From IMG/VR virus record IMGVR_UViG_3300025000_000441, positions 1 to 22,416 of that record: a DNA stretch of 22,416 nt; one strand, 5' to 3'. The translations under genes and the position numbers were made by a program. The notes below the pieces were generated by a model. It saw nothing but the letters and a program-made list of their open reading frames with translations, was not told where the DNA came from and did not search any database. Below, one piece after another: positions 16,334-21,628 of the stretch. The DNA is from a virus. Position 1 is the first letter of the stretch, and every line of letters begins with the position of its first letter.

Positions 16334-17038
16334 ATGACATTAGATGAAAAAATAAAGGCGGTTCAATCCGCCCTAGGTGCTTACCCTGATGGTAAAGCTG
16401 GGCCTCAAACGTGGGATACGCTCTATAGAAAGTTTGCGGATGTAAAATACCCTTATTCAGAGAACTTCTTTAGTGGGATAGTAATATTCACTAAAGATAT
16501 TAAAATCGAATACGGGCAAAACAGGAAAGCTACAAAGGACTTTGTGAACTCTATTAGTGGAGTGTTCCAATGGGATTCAAAAGCTATAAGTGTATTGATG
16601 CAAGATGGGAAAGTAATCTGCAATTCTGCTTCTCATACATGGCTAGGGAAACCCGAAACCATTATATATAAAACTAAGCATGGAGTGATAAACGCTATTA
16701 GGGCCATAAGTGTACCGCAAGATTTGTTATCAGATATTGAGTGGGCTATCGGTGGTCTTGGACTACATAATTACGACCCAGCTGCAGAAGGATTCACAGG
16801 TGCATATTCTGACGTGTTGAGAAGTACGGGCCATACAGGAATAGGTATAACGAAAGAAAACGAAATAGCTTTACTGTATAAAAATTGTAGCGGTCTACAA
16901 TTTAAAGATTGGGCTATTAATAAACTAGGATTAAAGTTTGCTATAATGTTAGATGGCGGTCATATAGCATCAATGAATACTCCAAATTATAAATATAACT
17001 TGAATCAAAAACAGAACAATATCATAGTGGCAATTTAG
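16334..17038 (+). CDS. Peptidoglycan-binding plus phosphodiester glycosidase (NAGPA-like) protein
   Basis: The protein has 234 residues. An in-frame ATG at 16319 lies inside the endolysin gene; the ribosome site GAAAGGTGA (16321-16329) points to ATG 16334. Residues about 5-30 (KAVQSALGAYPDGKAGPQTW) form a peptidoglycan-binding_1-like repeat. The remaining part ends with GHTGIGITKENEIALLYKNC and FAIMLDGGHIASMNTP; the LDGG motif near the end and the preceding helical segment match the phosphodiester glycosidase (NAGPA, DUF2233-like) family, which removes sugars linked through phosphodiesters. Placed in the lysis cassette, it may attack a wall polymer such as teichoic acid or modify surface sugars. 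Substrate is unknown, and it may be a second lysin. The late operon ends here with a strong terminator. Confidence 0.75.
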   Translation: MTLDEKIKAVQSALGAYPDGKAGPQTWDTLYRKFADVKYPYSENFFSGIVIFTKDIKIEYGQNRKATKDFVNSISGVFQWDSKAISVLMQDGKVICNSASHTWLGKPETIIYKTKHGVINAIRAISVPQDLLSDIEWAIGGLGLHNYDPAAEGFTGAYSDVLRSTGHTGIGITKENEIALLYKNCSGLQFKDWAINKLGLKFAIMLDGGHIASMNTPNYKYNLNQKQNNIIVAI

Positions 17039-17099
17039 CTAGGAACTAACATACCACCAATTAAAATCTAATTGAATATAGGGCAAATTAGAGCGTTAG

Positions 17100-17131
17100 A
17101 AAAGAGTAGGAATTGACCCTACTCTTTTTTT
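17100..17131. terminator. Bidirectional terminator between lysis genes and serine recombinase
   Basis: AAAGAGTAGG (17101-17110) pairs with CCTACTCTTT (17118-17127), a 10-bp stem with a 7-base loop. Ts run to 17131 on the plus strand and As precede the stem, so it can stop the late operon and also the convergent recombinase gene, whose stop lies at 17130-17132. Confidence 0.9.
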
Positions 17132-17723
17132 ATTGCCTATTTTTAATTAGCTTATAAAATGTAGTCCTTTTAAGGTTCAATTCTTCCATAGCTTCCTTAG
17201 CTAATATCTTTCCATCTATCCATCTATTATATACTTCTTCAAATTCTTTGGGTTCTTCTGCTTTTGGTCTACCCAAATGTTTACCTTTTATCTTAGCAAT
17301 TTCTATTCCTTCTTTTTGTCTCTGCTTAATGTTTTGTCTTTCTTGTTCTGCTACATATGCTAGAACTTGCAAGATTAGATCGCTGATAAATGTACCTAGT
17401 AAATCTTTGTGTAAAGTTGTATCTAGCATATTCATATCTAAGACTTTTATATCTGCTTTAATGTCTTGTGTTATATCTCGCCATTCACTTATTATCTGTC
17501 TGTAATCTCTTCCTAAGCGGTCTATTGATTTAATTTTAAGAAGGTCACCTTCTCTAAGAGCAGCCTTTAAAATTTGATACTGTGACCTATTGAAGTCTTT
17601 ACCACTTTGTTTATCAATTAGTATATATCTTTCGTCAACGCCAGCATCTATCAATGCTTTAATCTGTCTATCTTCATTTTGGTCTTTATCTGATACCCTT
17701 GCATATCCATATGTTCTTTTCAT
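17130..17723 (-). CDS. Small serine recombinase (resolvase/invertase family)
   Basis: This 197-residue site-specific DNA recombinase has the usual small-resolvase size. The N-terminal catalytic domain opens YGYARVSDKDQNEDRQ, with nucleophile Ser11 and Arg9. The active-site pair Arg69 and Arg72 lies in SIDRLGRDY. The long E-helix (LILQVLAYVAEQERQNIKQR) and the GRP hinge (GKHLGRPKAEE) follow, then a C-terminal helix-turn-helix (ILAKEAMEELNLKRTTFYKL). All catalytic landmarks are intact. Its own promoter and repeated half-sites lie upstream. It is transcribed against the lysis operon, and the phage also has a tyrosine integrase, so its role is probably dimer resolution or control instead of integration. 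No invertible segment is seen nearby. Confidence 0.93.
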   Translation of the reverse strand: MKRTYGYARVSDKDQNEDRQIKALIDAGVDERYILIDKQSGKDFNRSQYQILKAALREGDLLKIKSIDRLGRDYRQIISEWRDITQDIKADIKVLDMNMLDTTLHKDLLGTFISDLILQVLAYVAEQERQNIKQRQKEGIEIAKIKGKHLGRPKAEEPKEFEEVYNRWIDGKILAKEAMEELNLKRTTFYKLIKNRQ

Positions 17724-17740
17724 TTCATCACCTCATTAAC

Positions 17741-17770
17741 AGTATACTCCGAGTGTTCGCAAATATGCAA
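17741..17770 (-). promoter_or_regulatory. Promoter of the serine recombinase gene
   Basis: On the minus strand, TTGCAT (17765-17770) and TATACT (17741-17746) are separated by 18 bases and lie just upstream of the ribosome site GAGGTGATG. This is a plausible sigma-A promoter for the recombinase gene. Confidence 0.6.
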
Positions 17771-17795
17771 GTTATTTATGGATATATTCGTAAAT
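17756..17795. repeat. Three copies of an ATTTRYGRA half-site upstream of the serine recombinase
   Basis: TTCGCAAAT (17756-17764) and TTCGTAAAT (17787-17795) are direct repeats 31 bases apart. An inverted relative, ATTTATGGA (17774-17782), faces the second copy around TATAT. One copy lies in the promoter spacer. Such an arrangement could be a recombinase binding (res-like) or autoregulatory site; this is inference. Confidence 0.35.
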
Positions 17796-17889
17796 TATTT
17801 GTATATCTCTCTATAATATTATTATATTGTTATTGAGTTGATTGTTTTTCTTAGGAGTGATAATATAAATTAAAAGGAAGGTGTTGGAA

Positions 17890-18144
17890 ATGAAAAAGAA
17901 ATTAATTTTACCACTTGTTATTACTTTGGCGTGGGTTGCTTTTGTAATAGTTTATTGGCAATATTACTCACCAATATTGGAAGAATTTGCGGATGATATG
18001 TTTCTATTTAATGTATCTTCTCATAAACTTTTTGAGAGTATAGGCGCAGAGATAAATTATATATGGTATAGATTCGGTCAAATAATGTTTTTTGCTTTTA
18101 TAACAATCATAGGGTCATTTTACTTAGCTATAAAAAAAGAGTAG
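17890..18144 (+). CDS. Small two-helix membrane protein, unknown
   Basis: The protein has 84 residues. GTG 17881 lies in the ribosome site AAGGAAGGTG, so ATG 17890 (7-base spacing) is chosen. The N-terminus is basic (MKKKLILPLVITLAWVAFVI) and begins a membrane helix (about residues 5-25). A polar, acidic and aromatic loop (about 26-60, including EEFADDMFLFNVSSHK) is followed by a second helix (about 61-80, GQIMFFAFITIIGSFYLA) and a Lys-rich end. Both ends would be cytoplasmic and the loop external. It is a single-gene unit with its own terminator, between the late operon and attP, a place where prophages often carry non-essential 'moron' genes. No family is recognised. A role in immunity or superinfection exclusion is only a possibility. 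Confidence 0.7.
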   Translation: MKKKLILPLVITLAWVAFVIVYWQYYSPILEEFADDMFLFNVSSHKLFESIGAEINYIWYRFGQIMFFAFITIIGSFYLAIKKE

Positions 18145-18165
18145 GGCGACCTGCTCTCTTTTTTT
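18137..18165 (+). terminator. Terminator overlapping end of the small membrane-protein gene
   Basis: GAGTAGG (18139-18145) pairs with CCTGCTC (18150-18156) with one G-T pair around GCGA, followed by TC and seven Ts. The gene's stop codon (18142-18144) lies within the stem. The hairpin resembles the one at 17100, with the same GAGTAGG arm. Confidence 0.8.
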
Positions 18166-18213
18166 GCCTAAAAATAGGTAAATCAATACATTTTCTTTAA
18201 AATAAGTCAAAAT

Positions 18214-18250
18214 AAAACATGTGTTCTTTTCTGTCGAATGGGAGTACAAT
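18214..18250 (+). promoter_or_regulatory. Candidate promoter with LexA-like (SOS) box
   Basis: A -10-like TACAAT lies at 18245-18250, 48 bases before the next start. Upstream, AAACATGTGTTC (18215-18226) fits the Gram-positive LexA core GAAC-N4-GTTC with one mismatch and would overlap the -35 region, which is weak (TGTTCT, 18222-18227, with 17-base spacing). SOS control of the downstream gene is a hypothesis. Confidence 0.35.
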
Positions 18251-18297
18251 AAAATTATCGAGAGTGTGGGGAAAAATAAAACAGGGGGAACTAAGAG

Positions 18298-18528
18298 ATG
18301 GGATTAAAAGAAGAAATATTTGATACAGGGGATGAGGAAGATTTAAAAAGCATCATGAACAGAAAAAATATTAAAGCAGGATATTTAAAAGAAAAGTTGG
18401 CTTTAACACCAGAAGAATTAGAAAGTAAAATTAACAAAATTTCCAGCTTTACTATCAGAGAAGCCGAAACGATTATCAAAGAATTAAAGTTATCGCGAGA
18501 GGAAGCACTACATATATTTATAAATTAG
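18298..18528 (+). CDS. Cro/XRE-type small DNA-binding protein next to attP
   Basis: The protein has 76 residues. After an acidic N-terminus (MGLKEEIFDTGDEEDLKSIM), residues about 24-76 follow a compact XRE/Cro pattern: GYLKEKLALTPEELESKIN, then SSFTIREAETIIKELKLSRE and a final HIFIN. It resembles the phage's own Cro-like protein at 20722-20937 in spacing of the recognition helix, the 'F.I.EAE.I...L' segment and the terminal aromatic/Asn end. The ribosome site is GGGGGAA. It stands alone with its own promoter region and a strong terminator, and in an integrated prophage it would sit at the end opposite the integrase. It could be a regulator, an accessory immunity factor or possibly an excision factor; sequence alone does not decide. 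Confidence 0.7.
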   Translation: MGLKEEIFDTGDEEDLKSIMNRKNIKAGYLKEKLALTPEELESKINKISSFTIREAETIIKELKLSREEALHIFIN

Positions 18529-18534
18529 CATTTT

Positions 18535-18566
18535 AAAAGACCAATATTGAATTGGTCTTTTATTTT
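18535..18566 (+). terminator. Strong terminator before attP
   Basis: AAAAGACCAAT (18535-18545) pairs perfectly with ATTGGTCTTTT (18551-18561), an 11-bp stem with a 5-base loop, followed by a T-rich run. It isolates attP from transcription coming from the left and, being nearly symmetrical, may also work on the minus strand. Confidence 0.9.
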
Positions 18567-18592
18567 GTAGGTGGTAGGTATTTGGTAGGTTT
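18567..18592 (+). repeat. Left GGTAGGT repeats (candidate integrase arm sites)
   Basis: Three direct copies occur: GTAGGT (18567-18572), GGTAGGT (18573-18579) and GGTAGGTTT (18584-18592). The same motif recurs in the same orientation on the other side of the attachment core at 18802-18825. Direct repeats flanking a core are the layout of arm-type binding sites of lambda-like integrases. Confidence 0.6.
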
Positions 18593-18605
18593 ACATTTTT
18601 TAAGT

Positions 18606-18663
18606 TGGTGCCGAAGAAGGGATTCGAACCCTCACAAGGTTTCCCTCACTGGATTTTGAGTCC
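18606..18663 (-). other. attP: attP core: 3' part of a tRNA-Leu(CAA) gene
   Basis: Read on the minus strand, this is the 3' portion of tRNA-Leu: anticodon arm GGACTCAAAATCC with anticodon CAA, a long class-II variable arm, the T arm GAGGGTTCGAATCCCTT, acceptor strand CTTCGGC and encoded CCA ending at 18606. No matching 5' half (GCCGAAG plus D arm) follows beyond 18663, so it is not a functional tRNA. A tRNA 3' fragment next to an integrase is the usual phage copy that restores the host tRNA on integration. Strand exchange probably occurs in the anticodon-loop segment. The host attB would be a tRNA-Leu(CAA) gene. Confidence 0.9.
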
Positions 18664-18666
18664 GAT

Positions 18667-18698
18667 ATATTGCGTATACTCAATTATTTACACAATAT
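18667..18698. repeat. Inverted repeat beside the attP core
   Basis: ATATTGCGTA (18667-18676) and TACACAATAT (18689-18698) pair at nine of ten positions around a 12-base loop. It abuts the tRNA fragment and could bind integrase, excisionase or a host bending factor. Confidence 0.5.
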
Positions 18699-18741
18699 TG
18701 ATAAATAGCCGTTTGGATAATGTTGAAAATTATTAAATTAA

Positions 18742-18756
18742 TTACGTGACACGTAA
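18742..18756. promoter_or_regulatory. Perfect 7-1-7 palindrome TTACGTGACACGTAA in attP
   Basis: The arms TTACGTG and CACGTAA are perfectly complementary around one A. It lies between the attachment core and the right arm repeats, and its half-site TTACGT also occurs in the operators at 20602-20698 but with a three-base gap (GAC) instead of two. It is probably a protein-binding site; the binder is unknown. Confidence 0.45.
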
Positions 18757-18791
18757 ATATATACAATCCTATATTTCCCATAAATTATTAT

Positions 18792-19916
18792 CTAAAAATT
18801 AGGTAGGTTTTTAGGTAGGTTTTTTGAAGGCAACTCTACTATTTTATTATCTTGTAAATTCCTTATATGTTCAAAGACTTCTTTCTTTTTATCTACTCCA
18901 ATGTGCTGATAAATTTGTTTTAAAACCATTATATCATGCCCCATAATTTCTGCTGCGATATGATCCTGTATTCCTTGCTCATATAACCAACTAGCATAAT
19001 AATGTCTTAGGTCATGAAATCTTATTCCTTGTAAGCCTATTTTTTTCATTCTATCAGAAAATTCAGAAGATAAATTATCAGGTCTAGTTGAAAACATTTC
19101 TTTACCTATTGATTTTTTGCTTCTATTGTATTTTTTTATTTCGTCTAAAGCACTATCAGGGCAAGGCACTTTTCTTACACCAGCTTTCGATTTAGGATCC
19201 TTGCGACTATATTTTCCTTCTCTGTTAATTGATTTTGCTTCGTCTATTCTTATCAATTTATTTTCATAGTCTATATCGTCTGAATTTAAAGCGAATATTT
19301 CCCCTCGTCTAAGTCCACACTTTGCAGATAACAATATTATTAACTTATAGCTTTTAGACCTAAAAGCATTGTATATCTTTTCAAATTCTTCATCATTAGG
19401 AATAATCGGAATGTAAATAGCTTTTTCAGGTGGCTTTATTCCTAAGCATGGATTCTCATGTTTTAAGGCTTCACTAAATATTCTTCTTAAAATAAAAAAG
19501 TGTTTTCTCACAGTAGTAGGGGATAAAGGTTTTCCTGTATTTTTTGAAGGCTCTGTTAATTTCTTTTTAAGATATTGCTTGATATGAATATCGTTAATTT
19601 GTTTTAATTTTAAATTTCCAAAGTAGTCTTTAAAGTGATGATTTATATATATTTTATAGGTTACATAAGTTGATTCTTCTATGTTTCCCTCGTTCAATTC
19701 TAACCATTTATCACACCACGAAGAAACTCTCATATCTTTTATGGAGACTAGAGAGCTTTCCTTATATTCTTGTTTTATTTTTTCAGTAGCATTATTAATA
19801 GTTTTCTTTCTATCATCATCTAATGTCGCGTGTTTTCTTATCTGTTTTCCGTTTTCATCTCTTCCTAAATAAACTGTTAATTCAAATTTCCCATTATCTA
19901 ATTGTTTAATAGACAT
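18792..19916 (-). CDS. int: Tyrosine integrase
   Basis: This 374-residue site-specific recombinase integrates the phage at the tRNA-Leu site. The N-terminal arm-binding domain is residues about 1-60 (FELTVYLGRDENGKQIRKHA), the core-binding SAM-like domain about 61-165 (SSWCDKWLELNEGNIEESTY), and the catalytic domain follows. Active-site residues are Arg203 (CGLRRGE), Lys243 (near SKAGVRKVP), His301 and Arg304 (HDLRHYYASW), His327 (MGH) and nucleophile Tyr336 (QIYQHIG), so it is intact. The ribosome site AAGGAGGA on the minus strand is well spaced. It follows the repressor by 13 bases and is probably cotranscribed with it. Its 3' end overlaps attP arm repeats, and the last residues are built from that repeat. 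Confidence 0.97.
   Translation of the reverse strand: MSIKQLDNGKFELTVYLGRDENGKQIRKHATLDDDRKKTINNATEKIKQEYKESSLVSIKDMRVSSWCDKWLELNEGNIEESTYVTYKIYINHHFKDYFGNLKLKQINDIHIKQYLKKKLTEPSKNTGKPLSPTTVRKHFFILRRIFSEALKHENPCLGIKPPEKAIYIPIIPNDEEFEKIYNAFRSKSYKLIILLSAKCGLRRGEIFALNSDDIDYENKLIRIDEAKSINREGKYSRKDPKSKAGVRKVPCPDSALDEIKKYNRSKKSIGKEMFSTRPDNLSSEFSDRMKKIGLQGIRFHDLRHYYASWLYEQGIQDHIAAEIMGHDIMVLKQIYQHIGVDKKKEVFEHIRNLQDNKIVELPSKNLPKNLPNF
18802..18825 (+). repeat. Right GGTAGGTTTT repeats within the integrase 3' end
   Basis: Two direct copies, GGTAGGTTTT (18802-18811) and GGTAGGTTTTTT (18814-18825), are spaced 12 bases apart and lie inside the last codons of the integrase gene, where they encode the repeated tail KNLPKNLP. 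They match the left repeats at 18567-18592 and are the other half of the candidate arm-site set. Confidence 0.6.
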
Positions 19917-19929
19917 ATAAAATTCCTCC

Positions 19930-20535
19930 TTATTTTATAGCTGATTGAAAGAATATCGCTTTTCCTAGAATTTTTATATCTTTATGGTCTTTCTTATTAA
20001 TAATAATATCTTTGTAGTTTGGATTCTCTGCTCTTAAAACAATACTTCCATTGATTCTGTAAAATCTCTTTAATGTAGCTTCATCTTCGATTAATACTGC
20101 GGCTATTTCTCCATCATCTACCATATCTTGCTTCCTTATAAAGACTATATCGCCATCATATATTCTAGCACCTACCATACTATCTCCTTTGACCTCTAAA
20201 CAAAAATCAATGTCTGCATCCTCTGATACTATCTGCATGGATTTAATGTTTTCTGTAGCCAATACAGGAAGTCCTGCGGCTATTGTTCCAATTAATGGAA
20301 TGTTCTTAAAATCTTTACTGTTTTTGTATTTGTTTTTTTCCCAACCCAACAAATACCCAGCGTTGATATTAAGTTTGTCAGCAATTTCCTTAACAGCTTC
20401 TATTGATACGCCCATATCATTCTTTTCATATCTGCTTATATTAGAAGGGGAAGTACCAACATAATCAGCAAAGTCTTTTTTATTCATAGCTAGGCTTTCC
20501 CTAACCTCTTTGAGTTTTTTAGAAAACTCACTCAT
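19930..20535 (-). CDS. LexA-type phage repressor (XRE helix-turn-helix plus S24 peptidase)
   Basis: This 201-residue protein is the immunity repressor. Residues about 6-65 form a helix-turn-helix (LKEVRESLAMNKKDFADYVG, then TSPSNISRYEKND). After a linker comes the self-cleavage region: the scissile bond is probably Ala87-Gly88 (IGTIAAGLPV), with catalytic Ser119 (KGDSMVGARI) and Lys156 (EATLKRFY). This catalytic dyad is the RecA-stimulated autoproteolysis system of LexA and lambda CI, so DNA damage should induce the phage. The ribosome site is CGGAGGG. It is transcribed divergently from the Cro-like gene across a region with four matching operators, and integrase follows in the same operon. 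Confidence 0.95.
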   Translation of the reverse strand: MSEFSKKLKEVRESLAMNKKDFADYVGTSPSNISRYEKNDMGVSIEAVKEIADKLNINAGYLLGWEKNKYKNSKDFKNIPLIGTIAAGLPVLATENIKSMQIVSEDADIDFCLEVKGDSMVGARIYDGDIVFIRKQDMVDDGEIAAVLIEDEATLKRFYRINGSIVLRAENPNYKDIIINKKDHKDIKILGKAIFFQSAIK

Positions 20536-20586
20536 TCCAAACCCTCCGTTTCTATATTTAATTGTAAGTAATTGTTATTATAGACA

Positions 20587-20615
20587 ATAATACATTATTT
20601 ATTACGTGAATGCAA
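20587..20615 (-). promoter_or_regulatory. Repressor (lysogeny) promoter
   Basis: On the minus strand, TTGCAT (20610-20615) and TATTAT (20587-20592) are separated by exactly 17 bases. The -35 box is part of the operator at 20602-20615, so the repressor or Cro can control this promoter. Confidence 0.65.
20602..20615. promoter_or_regulatory. Operator 1 of the immunity switch (TTACGT-GA-ATGCAA)
   Basis: This is a 14-bp imperfect palindrome of the shared form TTRCRT-N2-AYGYAA. It overlaps the -35 box of the repressor promoter. Confidence 0.55.
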
Positions 20616-20642
20616 AATATTTTTTTAAAAAGAATAAAATAA

Positions 20643-20656
20643 TTGCATATATGTAT
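20643..20656. promoter_or_regulatory. Operator 2 of the immunity switch (TTGCAT-AT-ATGTAT)
   Basis: This 14-bp site of the same form, with the right half degenerate, ends on the first base of the early promoter -35 box. Confidence 0.45.
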
Positions 20657-20684
20657 TGACAATGGGAATAATAATTGGTAAAAT
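20656..20684 (+). promoter_or_regulatory. Early (lytic) promoter
   Basis: TTGACA (20656-20661) is a consensus -35 box, followed after exactly 17 bases by TAAAAT (20679-20684). It drives the Cro-like gene and the early operon and is bracketed by two operators, the downstream one covering the expected transcription start. Confidence 0.85.
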
Positions 20685-20698
20685 TTACGTATACGAAA
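20685..20698. promoter_or_regulatory. Operator 3 of the immunity switch (TTACGT-AT-ACGAAA)
   Basis: This 14-bp near-palindrome lies immediately after the early -10 box and covers the transcription start. A bound repressor would block the early promoter directly. Confidence 0.6.
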
Positions 20699-20721
20699 AT
20701 AAAGAAAGGAGAAATGCACTA

Positions 20722-20937
20722 ATGAGAAACGCTAGATTACATAATGAACTAAGAGCCAAAATGATGATAAAGGGAATCACGCAAGAAAATTTATCCAAAG
20801 AAATGAACCTTTCGGCGACAGCACTCAATAGAAAGTTAAATGGAAGGACAGGCTTTTTAATCGAAGAAGCAGAAAGAATAGGCAGAATATTAGACATAGA
20901 ACAAGATGATTTAGGCAGATATTTTTTTAACCAATAA
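20722..20937 (+). CDS. Cro-like XRE regulator
   Basis: The protein has 71 residues. The first in-frame candidate, TTG at 20656, is the promoter -35 box and cannot be the start; ATG 20722 has the ribosome site AGAAAGGAGA about ten bases upstream. The sequence is a compact helix-turn-helix: LRAKMMIKGITQENLSKEMN, then SATALNRKLNGRTGFLIEEA and a C-terminal helix ending RYFFNQ. It is the first gene of the early operon, divergent from the repressor, the standard Cro position, and would bind the same 14-bp operators to shut off repressor synthesis. It resembles the protein encoded at 18298-18528. Confidence 0.88.
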   Translation: MRNARLHNELRAKMMIKGITQENLSKEMNLSATALNRKLNGRTGFLIEEAERIGRILDIEQDDLGRYFFNQ

Positions 20938-20951
20938 TTGCGTAAACGTAA
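20938..20951. promoter_or_regulatory. Operator 4 (TTGCGT-AA-ACGTAA) downstream of cro
   Basis: This 14-bp site of the same form, with only one mismatch between its arms, sits in the gap between the Cro-like and Rha genes. A distant extra operator could allow looping or separate control of the antirepressor. Confidence 0.5.
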
Positions 20952-20971
20952 TTAAGAAAGGAAAACAAAAG

Positions 20972-21616
20972 ATGAACGATCTAGTATTTTTAGAACCTGA
21001 CAAATTAGAATCAGAACCATTTACTACTTCAAAAGTTATAGCTGACTTTTCAGGAGTAACTCACAAGAAGTTAAAAATGGCGATTACTAAAAACAAAGAG
21101 TCACTAGAAACATTTGGAAAGGTAGTCCCATATGAGACCATCTTACAAAGTGGACAAACAGAAATTTTTTACAAACTTAATGAACCGCAAGCAACATTTT
21201 TAATAACACTTATGAAGAACACCAAGAATGTTGTTGAGTTTAAAAGAAGATTAGTGAAACAATTCTACATAATGCAGAAGGAACTTAACAAAAGAGCAGT
21301 CACAAGGTTAAAAGCAAAAGAAGCTAGAGAAGCATTAACAAACGCTATTCAATCATTACCAGAAAGCCCACATAAGCAAATGAAGTACAAGCACTTTACT
21401 GACTTAGTTTACAAGATAATTTTTAATAAAAGTGCCAAGCAGCTAAGACAAGAATTTGGCATAACGAATAAGGACAACCTTAGAGATTACTTCTCATCAA
21501 GTGAAAACATACGAATTGAGAACCTTGAAAATCAAATAAGCGTACTCATAGATTTAGGCAACGAATATCAGACGATCAAAGATATTCTTTCTAAAAAATA
21601 CTTAATGAGTGCATAG
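20972..21616 (+). CDS. Rha-family phage regulator / antirepressor
   Basis: The protein has 214 residues. Residues about 15-110 follow the Rha domain pattern: PFTTSKVIADFSGVTHKKLK, then FGKVVPYETIL, EIFYKLNEPQATFLITLMKN and a terminal VVEFKRRLVKQFYIMQKEL, as in temperate-phage Rha proteins. The C-terminal half (YKHFTDLVYKIIFNKSAKQL, REFGITNKDNLRDYF-like, then IENLENQISVLIDLG) is the region commonly attached to Rha or antirepressor N-domains in Firmicutes phages. It likely modulates the repressor or early transcription. The ribosome site is AAGAAAGGAA, and operator 4 lies just upstream. The exact target is unknown. Confidence 0.85.
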   Translation: MNDLVFLEPDKLESEPFTTSKVIADFSGVTHKKLKMAITKNKESLETFGKVVPYETILQSGQTEIFYKLNEPQATFLITLMKNTKNVVEFKRRLVKQFYIMQKELNKRAVTRLKAKEAREALTNAIQSLPESPHKQMKYKHFTDLVYKIIFNKSAKQLRQEFGITNKDNLRDYFSSSENIRIENLENQISVLIDLGNEYQTIKDILSKKYLMSA

Positions 21617-21628
21617 AAAGGAGTACAT

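Noticed and set aside
17753-17760. LexA box upstream of the serine recombinase (CGAAC on the minus strand)
   Set aside because: Only one half-site matches; the second half (CGGAG) does not fit GTTCG.
17756-17795. CRISPR-like or tandem repeat array
   Set aside because: Only three degenerate 9-base copies are present with no regular spacing or spacers. No CRISPR array is seen anywhere in the window.
18606-18740. A complete, functional tRNA-Leu gene
   Set aside because: Only the 3' part from the anticodon arm is present; no GCCGAAG acceptor strand or D arm is found on the minus strand beyond 18663.
20656-20721. TTG start giving a 93-residue Cro protein
   Set aside because: The TTG is the -35 box of a consensus promoter, and the extra residues precede a good ribosome site; ATG 20722 is the start.
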